A stretch of DNA of 64,000 nt from Paenibacillus solani (GTDB taxonomy: Bacteria; Bacillota; Bacilli; Paenibacillales; Paenibacillaceae): NCBI RefSeq assembly GCF_001277345.1, contig NZ_LIUT01000006.1:28683-92682 (forward strand), in the 5' to 3' direction. A model generated the notes under the pieces. The model did no database searches. It had not been told where the DNA came from and saw only the letters and a list, made by a program, of their open reading frames with translations. The translations under genes were made by a program, and so were the position numbers. The stretch's first letter is position 1. Each line of letters opens with the position of its first letter. Shown piece after piece: positions 1-8,275 of this stretch.

Positions 1-788
1 AAAGCGTAAGCTAACCCGCCGTTAAAGGAATCTCCTGCGCCGGTCGTATCGATGACGGGAACCCGGTATGCCGGAACGTCCGTTATATGCATATCCGACT
101 TCATGTATCCTGAACCTTGCGAGCCTAATGTAGTAATTACATGGCGTGGACCCATTTCCAATAAACGTTTCGCCGCTTCCTTCCATTGCTCTCCCGACGT
201 ATCCATTCCCGTAAGCAGGCTAAGCTCTGAACGATTCGGGGTAATGTAGTCCGTATGCTTTAACAGTTCTTCCGGCAAGTCCCTGGCGGGGCCGGGATTT
301 AAAATGACCGTTCTGCCATGACGTTTGGCGACTTCTGCGGCTGCAATCACTGTCCTCAGAGGGATCTCCAATTGCAGAAGAACCACATCGGCTTGGGCAA
401 TGAGGGCTTCATGCTGGTAAACATCTTCTGGCAGACAGTGGGCGTTGGCGCCAGGAACCACCACGATTTGATTATCTCCTTGAGCCAGGAGAATAGAGGC
501 AATCCCAGTCGGAACTCCTTCCGCTGTTTTGATCCCAAGAACGTCAACTCCGCTTTCCACTAGAGAATTCCGAAGTTCTGCTCCAAAGGCATCACTGCCG
601 AGTGTGCCGATCATCATTGTGTGAGCGCCAAGCCTGGCAGCGGCCACGGCCTGATTGGCACCTTTGCCACCGGGAATGAAGTGGACGTCTTTGCCCATAA
701 TCGTCTCTCCCATAGAAGGAGAACGCTCTGCTTCAACCGCGATATCCATATTTAAACTTCCAATAACCACTATGTTTGGTACTCTCAT
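1..788 (-). CDS. rbsK: Ribokinase, C-terminus cut by window edge
   Basis: PfkB-family sugar kinase that would phosphorylate ribose to ribose-5-phosphate in the cytoplasm. The N-terminal part reads VVIGSLNMDIAVEAE, followed by the GGKGANQAVAAARLG signature. Near the window edge the catalytic DTTGAGDSFNGG motif is present with its base aspartate. About 262 residues are visible of a usual 300 or so. The ATG at 788 is preceded by AGGAG at good spacing. It lies downstream of the nucleoside hydrolase on the same strand, so it would take up the ribose that hydrolase releases. A hairpin in the 95-nt gap before it may lower its expression relative to the upstream genes. Confidence 0.93.
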   Translation of the reverse strand, partial: MRVPNIVVIGSLNMDIAVEAERSPSMGETIMGKDVHFIPGGKGANQAVAAARLGAHTMMIGTLGSDAFGAELRNSLVESGVDVLGIKTAEGVPTGIASILLAQGDNQIVVVPGANAHCLPEDVYQHEALIAQADVVLLQLEIPLRTVIAAAEVAKRHGRTVILNPGPARDLPEELLKHTDYITPNRSELSLLTGMDTSGEQWKEAAKRLLEMGPRHVITTLGSQGSGYMKSDMHITDVPAYRVPVIDTTGAGDSFNGGLAYA

Positions 789-802
789 GACTTCACTCCT
801 GA

Positions 803-842
803 AGAAAAAGTGATTTTACATGGAGCATCTCCATGTAAAATC
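803..842 (-). terminator. Perfect 14-bp hairpin with T-run between nucleoside hydrolase and ribokinase
   Basis: GATTTTACATGGAG at 812-825 pairs perfectly with 829-842 around a 3-nt loop. On the minus strand the stem is followed by ACTTTTTC. This is an intrinsic terminator or attenuator inside the operon, placed so that ribokinase would be transcribed by read-through. Confidence 0.65.
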
Positions 843-883
843 GCCTTCTGATATCTATCTGTCTATCTTTTCGATATGAAATT

Positions 884-1813
884 CTAGTATTTTTTTAGTG
901 CGTCAATCATTAGTTTCCAAAAACCGTCTACATCAAGCTCTAACCCAAACTTAGCATTAACTTCTCTACCCGTGACCCCGTGCAGATCAACTAAGGTTGT
1001 TCCTGCTGTATACTCTCCTTTAGTTTCCACAACAATATTGACATCTTTCATCTTAAACAATTCTGGTGCAACACAATATGCTACAGTCAATACATCGTGT
1101 ACCGGTCCCCCGTCAAAATCGAACATCTCTTTATATGTCGATGCAAAAAACACTAATAATTCGCCGACTATTTTAGCAACATGATTATCGATTTTATTTA
1201 CTTCTTCGATAATTTCTTGGGTCGCTAGGGCTTGATGTGTAATATCAAGTCCCATAACGACTGTGGGAATACCGCTATCAAATACTTTTTTTGCGGCTTC
1301 GGGATCAGCCCAAATATTAAATTCGGCCGTTGGCGTCCAGTTACCAAATGTTCCGCCGCCCATTAGTACAATCTCTTCTATATTGTTCTTGATTTCTGGT
1401 GCTTTTGTTAAAGCTAACGCAATATTAGTTAACGGTCCTGTCGGAAGAAGGGTAACAGGCTCTGTTGACTCTTTTACAAGTCTTATAATGGTGTCAACGC
1501 CGTGTTCCTCACTCCAGGTGCGGGAAGATTCAGGCAGCTCCGGACCATCTAAGCCTGAATCACCATGAATGCCAGGCGCAGTTTCACGTAATCGAACCAT
1601 AGGCTCACTTGCACCTTTAGAAACAACAACATCATGTAAGGAGATCAAATCACAGATTTTCAATGCGTTTTGAGTCGTTTTCTCGATTTCTGCATTTCCG
1701 GAAACGGTTGTAATCCCTAATATCTCCAGTTTCGGTTGTACAGCAGCTAAAATAATCGCAATGGCGTCATCATGTCCTGGATCGCAATCCATAATAATTT
1801 TTCTTCTAGTCAT
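884..1813 (-). CDS. Inosine/uridine-preferring nucleoside hydrolase
   Basis: Cleaves ribonucleosides to a free base and ribose. The N-terminal calcium and active-site signature DCDPGHDDA is at residues 9-17, as in the IunH/RihA/RihB family. The C-terminal half has GLDITHQ and FDGGPVHDVLTVAYC, where the family's active-site histidine and last calcium-binding aspartate lie. At 309 residues it is full length with no signal peptide. GAGGTG precedes the ATG, and the gene starts 23 nt after the transporter stop, so the two are co-transcribed. Base specificity (purine or pyrimidine) cannot be told from sequence alone. Confidence 0.93.
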   Translation of the reverse strand: MTRRKIIMDCDPGHDDAIAIILAAVQPKLEILGITTVSGNAEIEKTTQNALKICDLISLHDVVVSKGASEPMVRLRETAPGIHGDSGLDGPELPESSRTWSEEHGVDTIIRLVKESTEPVTLLPTGPLTNIALALTKAPEIKNNIEEIVLMGGGTFGNWTPTAEFNIWADPEAAKKVFDSGIPTVVMGLDITHQALATQEIIEEVNKIDNHVAKIVGELLVFFASTYKEMFDFDGGPVHDVLTVAYCVAPELFKMKDVNIVVETKGEYTAGTTLVDLHGVTGREVNAKFGLELDVDGFWKLMIDALKKY

Positions 1814-1836
1814 TATCTTTCACCTCGGTGTCTTAT

Positions 1837-3018
1837 TTACATAACGAGTCCTATCATGGTGCCTGAAATTACAGACGCTAATGTTGAACCTAACAACAAT
1901 TTAGTAGCGAATTTCGCTACATGTTCACCTTGCTTGTCACTGATCGACTTGATGGATCCGGAAATAATACCCAGAGTTCCGAAATTTGCGAAACTAACTA
2001 AATAGACAGACACTATGGCAGTCGTTTTAGAGGAAAGTTGGTTTGTAATGTCACCAAAATGGAGCATAGCCACAAATTCATTTGTAATCAGTTTTGTAGC
2101 CATAATCCCGCCTGCTTGTACAGCTTCTGCCCATGGAACACCCATTAAGAAGGCGATTGGCGCAAAGATGTAACCAAGAATCGTATCAAACGATACTTGA
2201 AAGGCACTTTGGAAAATAACATTCACTAATTGCATGAGGGAAATGAATCCTAATAGCATGGCGGCAACAATAATGGCGATTTTAAAACCATCCATAACAC
2301 TCTCTCCAACCATGCTGAAGAAAGGAACCCTTTCTTTTTCTTCAATCTCAACTAAATCCTCATTCTCATCCAAATCATAAGGATTAATAATATTGGCAAC
2401 GATAAGAGCACTAAAAATATTCAATACTACAGCCGTTACAACAAACTTAGGCTCTAACATATTGGCATATGCCCCGACCATCGCCATACTTATTGCACTC
2501 ATTGCTGATGTACAAATGGTGTACAGTCTTTCTTTGGACAAGAGTGGAATTTGTTTGATGATGGTTAGGAACACTTCCGGTTGTCCAAGTGCAGATGTAG
2601 ATATTGCAAAATAACTTTCGAGCTTGCCCATTCCCGTAATTTTACTTAAAAATAGACCTAAATATTTGATGATGAAAGGTAGTACTTTTATATAGTTTAG
2701 TATTCCAATTAAAACGGACATGAAAACAAGAGGCATTAACACGCCAAGAAAAAATGGAGATTGGCCATCATTCGCCATACCGCCAAATACAAATTGAATT
2801 CCCGCATTAGCAATCTCCATTAACTTTTCAAATAGCAAGCCCACTTTTGTAATAACAATGATGCCTATACTCGTGTTCATCATGAAGTAAACTAATAGAA
2901 TTTGTACGGCTAACATGATTAGAACACGTTTGTATTTTATTTTTTGCCTGTTGTTACTTACTAAGAAACCAATAATAAAAACAAGAAGAAGGCCAGTTAT
3001 CAAGAAAATAAAATTCAT
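1837..3018 (-). CDS. Concentrative nucleoside transporter (NupC/CNT family)
   Basis: Inner-membrane, ion-coupled importer of nucleosides. The chain is about 393 residues with many hydrophobic segments and the family order: an N-terminal helix pair, the gate region with GVLMPLVFMSVLIGILNY, FAISTSALGQPEVFL in the core, ALIVANIINPYD, and the C-terminal VSFANFGTLGIISGSIK. I chose the ATG at 3018 because GGGGG sits 8 nt upstream. An in-frame ATG at 3033 has only a weak site. First structural gene of the operon nucleoside transporter - hydrolase - ribokinase, preceded by the 14-codon leader ORF and the operator-promoter described below. Confidence 0.9.
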   Translation of the reverse strand: MNFIFLITGLLLVFIIGFLVSNNRQKIKYKRVLIMLAVQILLVYFMMNTSIGIIVITKVGLLFEKLMEIANAGIQFVFGGMANDGQSPFFLGVLMPLVFMSVLIGILNYIKVLPFIIKYLGLFLSKITGMGKLESYFAISTSALGQPEVFLTIIKQIPLLSKERLYTICTSAMSAISMAMVGAYANMLEPKFVVTAVVLNIFSALIVANIINPYDLDENEDLVEIEEKERVPFFSMVGESVMDGFKIAIIVAAMLLGFISLMQLVNVIFQSAFQVSFDTILGYIFAPIAFLMGVPWAEAVQAGGIMATKLITNEFVAMLHFGDITNQLSSKTTAIVSVYLVSFANFGTLGIISGSIKSISDKQGEHVAKFATKLLLGSTLASVISGTMIGLVM

Positions 3019-3047
3019 GTACATTACCCCCATGTTAGCGCCTGATC

Positions 3048-3092
3048 TTATACCGTTTTGTCTTGTCCGTCTACGACTTGAATTGCAGCCAT
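3048..3092 (-). CDS. 14-residue leader peptide ORF upstream of the nucleoside transporter
   Basis: A short reading frame, MAAIQVVDGQDKTV then TAA. It has one of the best Shine-Dalgarno sequences in the region (AGGGGG, 6 nt before ATG). It lies between the promoter at 3144-3171 and the transporter start at 3018, ending 29 nt before that start. It could be a regulatory leader or couple translation. There is no run of one amino acid of the kind seen in classic attenuation leaders. Function is unknown, and the call rests on the RBS and position only. Confidence 0.45.
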   Translation of the reverse strand: MAAIQVVDGQDKTV

Positions 3093-3112
3093 ATTACACC
3101 CCCTGATTAACC

Positions 3113-3143
3113 AAACAAAAGTTTATATAAAAAACATATGTTT
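3113..3143. promoter_or_regulatory. Tandem AAAC-N4-GTTT operators
   Basis: AAACAAAAGTTT at 3113-3124 and the perfect palindrome AAACATATGTTT at 3132-3143 share the form AAAC-N4-GTTT, with centres 19 bp apart. The second abuts the -10 hexamer of the minus-strand promoter, so a bound protein would block initiation. The divergent HTH-kinase at 3343 is the natural candidate binder (inference). Confidence 0.6.
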
Positions 3144-3171
3144 AGTATACGCTTCCAAGTTGATATGTCAA
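3144..3171 (-). promoter_or_regulatory. Sigma-A promoter of the nucleoside operon
   Basis: Read on the minus strand, TTGACA (3171-3166), a 16-nt spacer, then TATACT (3149-3144). It points at the leader ORF and the transporter, with the operators at and downstream of the start site. Confidence 0.75.
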
Positions 3172-3275
3172 GATGAAAAATCGCATCCCCATTCTGGATA
3201 CAATTAACAACCCCAAAAGAGGGTGTATTTTGCATGGCACAAAGGTTGGAATCATTCCGAACGTGGTTTTAGTTG

Positions 3276-3281
3276 TATAAT
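3276..3281 (+). promoter_or_regulatory. Possible -10 element for the HTH-PfkB gene
   Basis: A perfect TATAAT hexamer lies 62 nt before the start codon at 3343, but no convincing -35 is found at 16-18 nt upstream. It may be an activated or weak promoter. Confidence 0.4.
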
Positions 3282-3342
3282 AAAAGAGAGGCAAACACGG
3301 GCTTCGTGTTATGAAGAATAGAGGAAGAAATGAGGCTGCTTC

Positions 3343-4434
3343 ATGGATAAAGAACAACAAATTTTAGAATATATAAGAATGAATCCTTTTATATCACAGC
3401 AGGAGTTATCAAGTAAGGTTGGTTTATCCCGTCCAACGGTTGCTAATTATATTGCTAGCTTGATAAGACGCGGGGAAATTAAAGGCCGGGCCTACATTCT
3501 ACGGGAAGAATCTTCGATTGTTTGTATCGGAGGGGCTAACATTGACCGGATTGCGCGATCAAATCAGAAGGTGGATTTTCATTCATCCAATCCGGTGAAG
3601 ATTAATGAATCCTGTGGCGGTGCAGCACGCAACGTTGCTGAGAATTTGAGTCGACTTCGCTGCAATACTGCCATTATGACTTGTGTCGGAGATGACAAAG
3701 AAGGCAACTGGATCCTGAATGAAATAAAGCGCCAGGGAGTTGATGTTAGCCAAGTTTGGGTGCTGCCGACTGAACGAACAGGGGTTTTCATCACTTTATT
3801 GGATCAAACAGGTGAGAGCGTTGTTTCTATGGATGATATGCATATATACGAAAAAATGACAACGTCCATGTTTGAGGAAAAATGGTCCTATATTGTTTCT
3901 TCGCAGGGTGTGTTTTTGGATACGAATATTCCTAAGGAATGTATAAGTTATATCATTAAACGCTGCGCCGATGAACACATTCCCTTGTATATTGACCCTA
4001 CATCTGCAGCCAAGACAAGCAAACTTCCTTTCCTGCTCGACGGAGTAGAACTGCTGCTTCCCAACCGAGTAGAGGCAGAAGTCCTTACTAATATGAAGAT
4101 TGACTCAATTGAGGATTGTCAGATAGCCAGTGAGAAAATTAGAGAGCGTGGCGTTAAACAAGTTATTATCACGCTTGGTGATCAAGGGGCTTATTATTCC
4201 TCCTCGGAGGAATCGGGGCATTTGCCTTCTTTTGCAACGGATATTGTGGATATCACAGGGGTTGGTGACGCGTTCTCTTCTTGCGCCATATATGGAATCA
4301 TGAACAATGAATCGCTGCATAATGCGTGCCAGTGGGGACTTGCCAGTGCTGCCCTTACCCTTCAAACGGAAGAATCGATTAGCACATTGTTAAGACCTGA
4401 GAAAATTTACGAGGTCATGCAGGAGTATTCATGA
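3343..4434 (+). CDS. Winged-HTH / PfkB-family nucleoside or sugar kinase, likely regulator of the nucleoside operon
   Basis: Two-domain protein. Residues 1-55 form a winged helix (EYIRMNPFISQQELSSKVGL then SRPTVANYIASLIRRGEI). From about residue 58 a PfkB kinase follows (IVCIGGANIDR, CGGAARNVAENLSRL). The catalytic loop DITGVGDAF has the general-base aspartate at D309. Proteins of this design, such as the E. coli YeiI type, are found beside pseudouridine or nucleoside catabolic genes. It is divergent from the nucleoside transporter operon, so a substrate-sensing repressor-kinase is likely, but the substrate is not known. The ATG at 3343 has GAGG 7 nt upstream. A six-codon ORF at 3330 with its own GAGG overlaps this start and could couple translation. 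Length 363 residues, typical. Confidence 0.82.
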   Translation: MDKEQQILEYIRMNPFISQQELSSKVGLSRPTVANYIASLIRRGEIKGRAYILREESSIVCIGGANIDRIARSNQKVDFHSSNPVKINESCGGAARNVAENLSRLRCNTAIMTCVGDDKEGNWILNEIKRQGVDVSQVWVLPTERTGVFITLLDQTGESVVSMDDMHIYEKMTTSMFEEKWSYIVSSQGVFLDTNIPKECISYIIKRCADEHIPLYIDPTSAAKTSKLPFLLDGVELLLPNRVEAEVLTNMKIDSIEDCQIASEKIRERGVKQVIITLGDQGAYYSSSEESGHLPSFATDIVDITGVGDAFSSCAIYGIMNNESLHNACQWGLASAALTLQTEESISTLLRPEKIYEVMQEYS

Positions 4435-4462
4435 TAATATTCGCTTCTTCGCCACATTACAT

Positions 4463-4502
4463 AAACTCCACAACCATTTAGGTTGTGGAGTTTGCTTTTT
4501 CG
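4463..4502 (+). terminator. Intrinsic terminator after the HTH-kinase
   Basis: A perfect 13-bp stem, AAACTCCACAACC (4463-4475) with GGTTGTGGAGTTT (4481-4493), has a 5-nt loop and then GCTTTTT. It shares its CCACAACC core with the terminators at 53630 and 61205. Confidence 0.92.
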
Positions 4503-4687
4503 GCACTTTTAGCTTTACGATAAGCTCCGCATGTTCCTTGAACTTGAAAAGTAGTTGACGCAGACTTCTTCAACATGAGACACAAACGTGTTTATTTAGA
4601 AACGGGTATAAAGACCTATCTTGTCGTCGAATAAAGTCGACCGATAAAGTCTTAACGGGCTTTTCTATAAAAAAGGGGTGGGTCATC

Positions 4688-6382
4688 GTGAGGATTTCTA
4701 CATGGATTAAAGCAATGAGCGGGGTGTTTATTTTACTAATCGTTCTGAACGGAATTAGTGTCTATTCCCTCCAAAAGAGCGTAGCGAATGAACGCGAAAC
4801 AGTAAAAATGCAAGCAGAATTCAAGCAATTAGGTATTGATTTAGCCAGCTCCTCGAATTATTTGAGTGATGAAGTAAAAGCTTATGTGCAGTTCGGAGAA
4901 AAAGTCCACTATGACAACTACTGGAAGGAAGTAAACGAGACCAAGACGAGAGATCATGTAGTAGAGAGTTTAGCTGCATTGGGTGCGCCTAAAGAAGAGC
5001 TGGATCTTATAGAAAAGTCAAAACAAATTTCGGATACTCTTGTTGAGATAGAAAATACGGCCATAAAAGCTGCGGAGGACCAAGATTTTACCAGAGCTCG
5101 GGAGCTCATGTTTGGCAGCGAATACGATGCAATTAAAGAGACCATTATGGAGCCGCTGGAACAGTTTCAGGAAAAGATGAATACGAGGACGGAAAATGAA
5201 GCAAATGCTGCAAAGCAAAAAGCGAGCCAGATGCTCACGGTAACTATTGTTTTGCTTATTATTACATTCGGAGCATTACTTATGATTTTTGCTGTTATAT
5301 TCATTAAGTTGAAGCCACTTAAGTTAGTCAATGAAAAGATCGCCGAAATTGCACAGAGCGGAGGCGATCTTACCGGGCGACTGGATTACTCCGGCAAGGA
5401 TGAAATAGGAGAAATCTCAAAATCCCTAAACTCCATGTTTGAGACCCTGCAATCCATTATTAAAGATGTACGTAACGTTTCCCACGGTGTATTGAATTCG
5501 TCAAGTAAATTGGTTGATAATACGAAAGAAACTGCAAGCGCAACAGAGGAAATTACGAGACAGGGGGCCAGTATTGAGCAAGGGGCAACCACCTCAGTGC
5601 AGAGCACACTTGATGCTTCAGATGCAATTAATGAAATGTCTATAGGTGTGCAGCGTATCGCCGTATCTGCGGAGGAACTTGCTACTGTTGCAACCGAGAC
5701 GGAGCAAGAGGCAGCAAGCGGTGTGAACTTCATACAGCAAGTTAACAAGCAGATGGCCCAAATTAGCGAATCTGTAGAGTCTACAGTAGAAATCGTATCC
5801 AATTTGAAAGAACGTTCATCTCATATCGAGGAAATTGTAAATGCAATTACGGAAATTGCGAATCAAACGAGTCTGCTTTCGCTAAATGCATCAATTGAAG
5901 CGGCAAGAGCGGGCGAGCATGGAAGAGGCTTTTCTGTAGTAGCAAGCGAAATCCGGAAATTAGCAGAGCATTCCTCTGCTTCAGCAGGGCAAATATTCGG
6001 AGTGCTGCAAGATATTACGAAAGACTCTCAAGAAACAGAACATGCGATGCAGCAAGTGACGAGTGAAGTATTGACGGGGCAAAAGAAGATGGAAGAAGCT
6101 ATTGAATCGTTTGAGAACATATTGAAATCCGCTCAGAAAGTGGCCTGGAAAGTGCAGGAGGTTTCCGCGGTTAGCGAACAAATGGCGGCAGGCTCTGAAG
6201 AAATTGCAGCATCTGTTTCCGAAATGGCAACTATAGCTGGAGATTCGCTTGCAGGAGTTAAAGCAGTGAACGATATGACGGCAAAGCAGAGCTCTTTAGT
6301 TCAGGAGGTTGCTTCAGTTACGGACTTGATTAGCCAAAATTCTCGAAGCTTGGAAGCACTCGTTATGAAGTTTAAAGTCTAA
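4688..6382 (+). CDS. Methyl-accepting chemotaxis protein
   Basis: Transmembrane chemoreceptor that would signal to CheA/CheW. TM1 is at about residues 8-29. A mostly helical extracytoplasmic domain of four-helix-bundle type follows at 30-180, then TM2 at about 181-206, HAMP at 207-260 and the long coiled-coil signalling domain at 300-564. The hairpin tip region contains EIANQTSLLSLNASIEAARAG and GRGFSVVASEIRKLAEHSS, the kinase-contact signature. The start is GTG with AGGGG upstream. ACCGATAA at 4640-4647 resembles a sigma-D -10, but no TAAA lies at the proper distance. Monocistronic, closed by its own terminator. The ligand is unknown. Confidence 0.95.
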   Translation: MRISTWIKAMSGVFILLIVLNGISVYSLQKSVANERETVKMQAEFKQLGIDLASSSNYLSDEVKAYVQFGEKVHYDNYWKEVNETKTRDHVVESLAALGAPKEELDLIEKSKQISDTLVEIENTAIKAAEDQDFTRARELMFGSEYDAIKETIMEPLEQFQEKMNTRTENEANAAKQKASQMLTVTIVLLIITFGALLMIFAVIFIKLKPLKLVNEKIAEIAQSGGDLTGRLDYSGKDEIGEISKSLNSMFETLQSIIKDVRNVSHGVLNSSSKLVDNTKETASATEEITRQGASIEQGATTSVQSTLDASDAINEMSIGVQRIAVSAEELATVATETEQEAASGVNFIQQVNKQMAQISESVESTVEIVSNLKERSSHIEEIVNAITEIANQTSLLSLNASIEAARAGEHGRGFSVVASEIRKLAEHSSASAGQIFGVLQDITKDSQETEHAMQQVTSEVLTGQKKMEEAIESFENILKSAQKVAWKVQEVSAVSEQMAAGSEEIAASVSEMATIAGDSLAGVKAVNDMTAKQSSLVQEVASVTDLISQNSRSLEALVMKFKV

Positions 6383-6411
6383 AATGAATAGAACGTGATT
6401 CATATGGTATC

Positions 6412-6443
6412 AAATAGCACCGATTCGGTGCTATTTTCTTTTG
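6412..6443 (+). terminator. Terminator after the chemoreceptor gene
   Basis: AAATAGCACCG (6412-6422) pairs with CGGTGCTATTT (6426-6436) around ATT, then TCTTTTG. Confidence 0.88.
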
Positions 6444-6567
6444 TATGGCCTTACTCCCTTTACTCTTAAACATCTGCCAATTCATCCCAGCGACGTCTCT
6501 AGCTTTGCTCCGTTCTAAAAACTCATTTATAATAATAGACTAGTCAAAAGTGCGTCAGGAGGCACCA

Positions 6568-7821
6568 ATGGATTTTATAAGAAATCAACTAGACGGATAC
6601 GGCATGAGCGAACAATTGATAGGATATCTATCAAATATGATTATGATTGTGTTTATAGCCGTGGTCTCTATACTGGCCAATTTTATAACCAAAAAAATCG
6701 TGTTGAAGATCATTATTCATATTGTCAATAACAATCGATATACATGGGATAATATCATTGTCGAGAAAAAAGTGTTCCATAAGCTGTCGCATCTCGTGCC
6801 GGCGATCATCATCTATTCTTCGGCGCCAATCTTTCCACCCTATCAAGCATTGATAGAAAAAGCTGCAGGAACATACATGATCATCGTAACCATGATGGTT
6901 CTTATTGCGCTGCTCAATGCGTTTGATGCGATATATCGTTCGTTTGAGGTCTCCAAGATCAGACCGATTAGGGGATACATACAGGTGGTGAAGATCTTTC
7001 TTTACGTCATCGGCGGCATCGTGGTCGTCTCGAACCTTATCGGACAGAATCCCTTGATCATTCTCAGTGGCCTTGGAGCTTTATCGGCTGTGCTTATGCT
7101 AATCTTTAAGGACTCCATATTAGGCCTGGTGGCAGGCGTTCAATTATCGTCGAATGACATGGTGCGTGTTGGCGACTGGATTGAAATGCCGAAATATGAT
7201 GCGAACGGCGATGTGATTGACATTACCTTAAACACGGTAAAGGTCAGGAATTTCGATAAGACGATCACCATGCTTCCGAGCTATGCCCTCATTTCCGACT
7301 CATTCAAGAATTGGAGGGGCATGCAAGTAGCCGGGGGCAGAAGGATTAAGCGGAGCTTCTATGTTGATACAACCAGCATAGGTTTTTGTACGGAAGAAAT
7401 GATTGAGGAATTTCAAAAGATTCATTACCTTACCGATTATGTCAGGACAAAAGTAAATGAAATTAACGCGTATAACATCGAACACCAGATTAATATGGAA
7501 AGTAAAGTGAACGGCAGGCAACTGACAAATATCGGTGTATTCCGAGAATACATCCATCAGTATCTAAGGCATCATCCCAAAATTCATCAGGATATGACGC
7601 TGATTGTGAGACAGCTAGCGCCAGGAGATAATGGACTGCCAGTGGAAATCTATGCTTTCACCAATGATACCACCTGGGTGGTATATGAATCGATTCAAGC
7701 GGATATCTTTGACCATATTTTCGCTATTGCACCGACATTCGGGCTTCGTGCTTTCCAAAATCCAAGCGGCCATGATATCGTCCAACTCAAAGAAAGCCCG
7801 GAATTCTCTCGAGGATATTGA
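6568..7821 (+). CDS. Mechanosensitive ion channel, YbdG/MscM type
   Basis: MscS-superfamily membrane channel that would release solutes at low osmolarity. Transmembrane helices lie at about residues 20-45, 75-95, 110-130 and 150-180. The pore-lining helix and beta domain follow (ILSGLGALSAVLMLIFKD, LGLVAGVQLSSNDMVRVGDW). The long cytoplasmic part with TVKVRNFDKTITMLPSYALI matches the YbdG branch, which is longer than plain MscS. I chose the ATG at 6568 (417 residues) because CAGGAGG lies 5 nt upstream; a GTG at 6550 is in frame but poorly placed. Single gene with a strong terminator behind it. Confidence 0.92.
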   Translation: MDFIRNQLDGYGMSEQLIGYLSNMIMIVFIAVVSILANFITKKIVLKIIIHIVNNNRYTWDNIIVEKKVFHKLSHLVPAIIIYSSAPIFPPYQALIEKAAGTYMIIVTMMVLIALLNAFDAIYRSFEVSKIRPIRGYIQVVKIFLYVIGGIVVVSNLIGQNPLIILSGLGALSAVLMLIFKDSILGLVAGVQLSSNDMVRVGDWIEMPKYDANGDVIDITLNTVKVRNFDKTITMLPSYALISDSFKNWRGMQVAGGRRIKRSFYVDTTSIGFCTEEMIEEFQKIHYLTDYVRTKVNEINAYNIEHQINMESKVNGRQLTNIGVFREYIHQYLRHHPKIHQDMTLIVRQLAPGDNGLPVEIYAFTNDTTWVVYESIQADIFDHIFAIAPTFGLRAFQNPSGHDIVQLKESPEFSRGY

Positions 7822-7910
7822 GTATGGAAATCCGCTTTGGCGATGATTCGCAGCTGAATCGATTGGAGATAGTGGCCTTGTACAGCTTAGATTAACTTCC
7901 AATAATTACT

Positions 7911-7940
7911 AAAAAAGCGACCGAGATCGGTCGCTTTTTT
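7911..7940. terminator. Terminator of the GCGACC family, copy 1
   Basis: AAAAAAGCGACCG (7911-7923) pairs with CGGTCGCTTTTTT (7928-7940) around AGAT. It is perfectly symmetrical and so works on both strands. One of five GCGACC/GGTCGC hairpins in the window. Confidence 0.92.
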
Positions 7941-7999
7941 ACGTATGTGTATTAAAGAAAGCTTACAAAGAAACACTTAAATTACAAGAAAATACTGAG

Positions 8000-8028
8000 T
8001 TGACATTAGTGTTTATGTATAATATATT
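8000..8028 (+). promoter_or_regulatory. Sigma-A promoter of the acyl/glycosyl transfer cluster
   Basis: TTGACA (8000-8005), a 17-nt spacer, then TATATT (8023-8028). It would start an RNA near 8035, leaving a leader of about 240 nt before the first gene. The rest of the 7941-8275 gap is AT-rich with no clear terminator; a short minus-strand reading frame in it is discussed in the findings. Confidence 0.7.
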
Positions 8029-8275
8029 TTAATTTAGTATATATGGAAAAAGCTGTATTACACCGCGGTTATCACCTTCCTCACACTCAACTCACTCTCA
8101 GCGTTCTCATCATAAATATCATCTTGTTGATTTAACTCATGGGTCTCTTTTGAAGCAGCTTCTTTGAGTTTATTTGGCTGGCACAATCAGGTTTATTCGT
8201 AGCAGATAGACAACCGTTTCTTTCTGATTATTTTTGAATGTACATAGAAGTAAAAATATAAAGGGAGGTTGCAGG

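Noticed and set aside
4632..4658. Sigma-D promoter for the chemoreceptor
   Set aside because: ACCGATAA is present but no TAAA lies 15 nt upstream; only half the signal exists.
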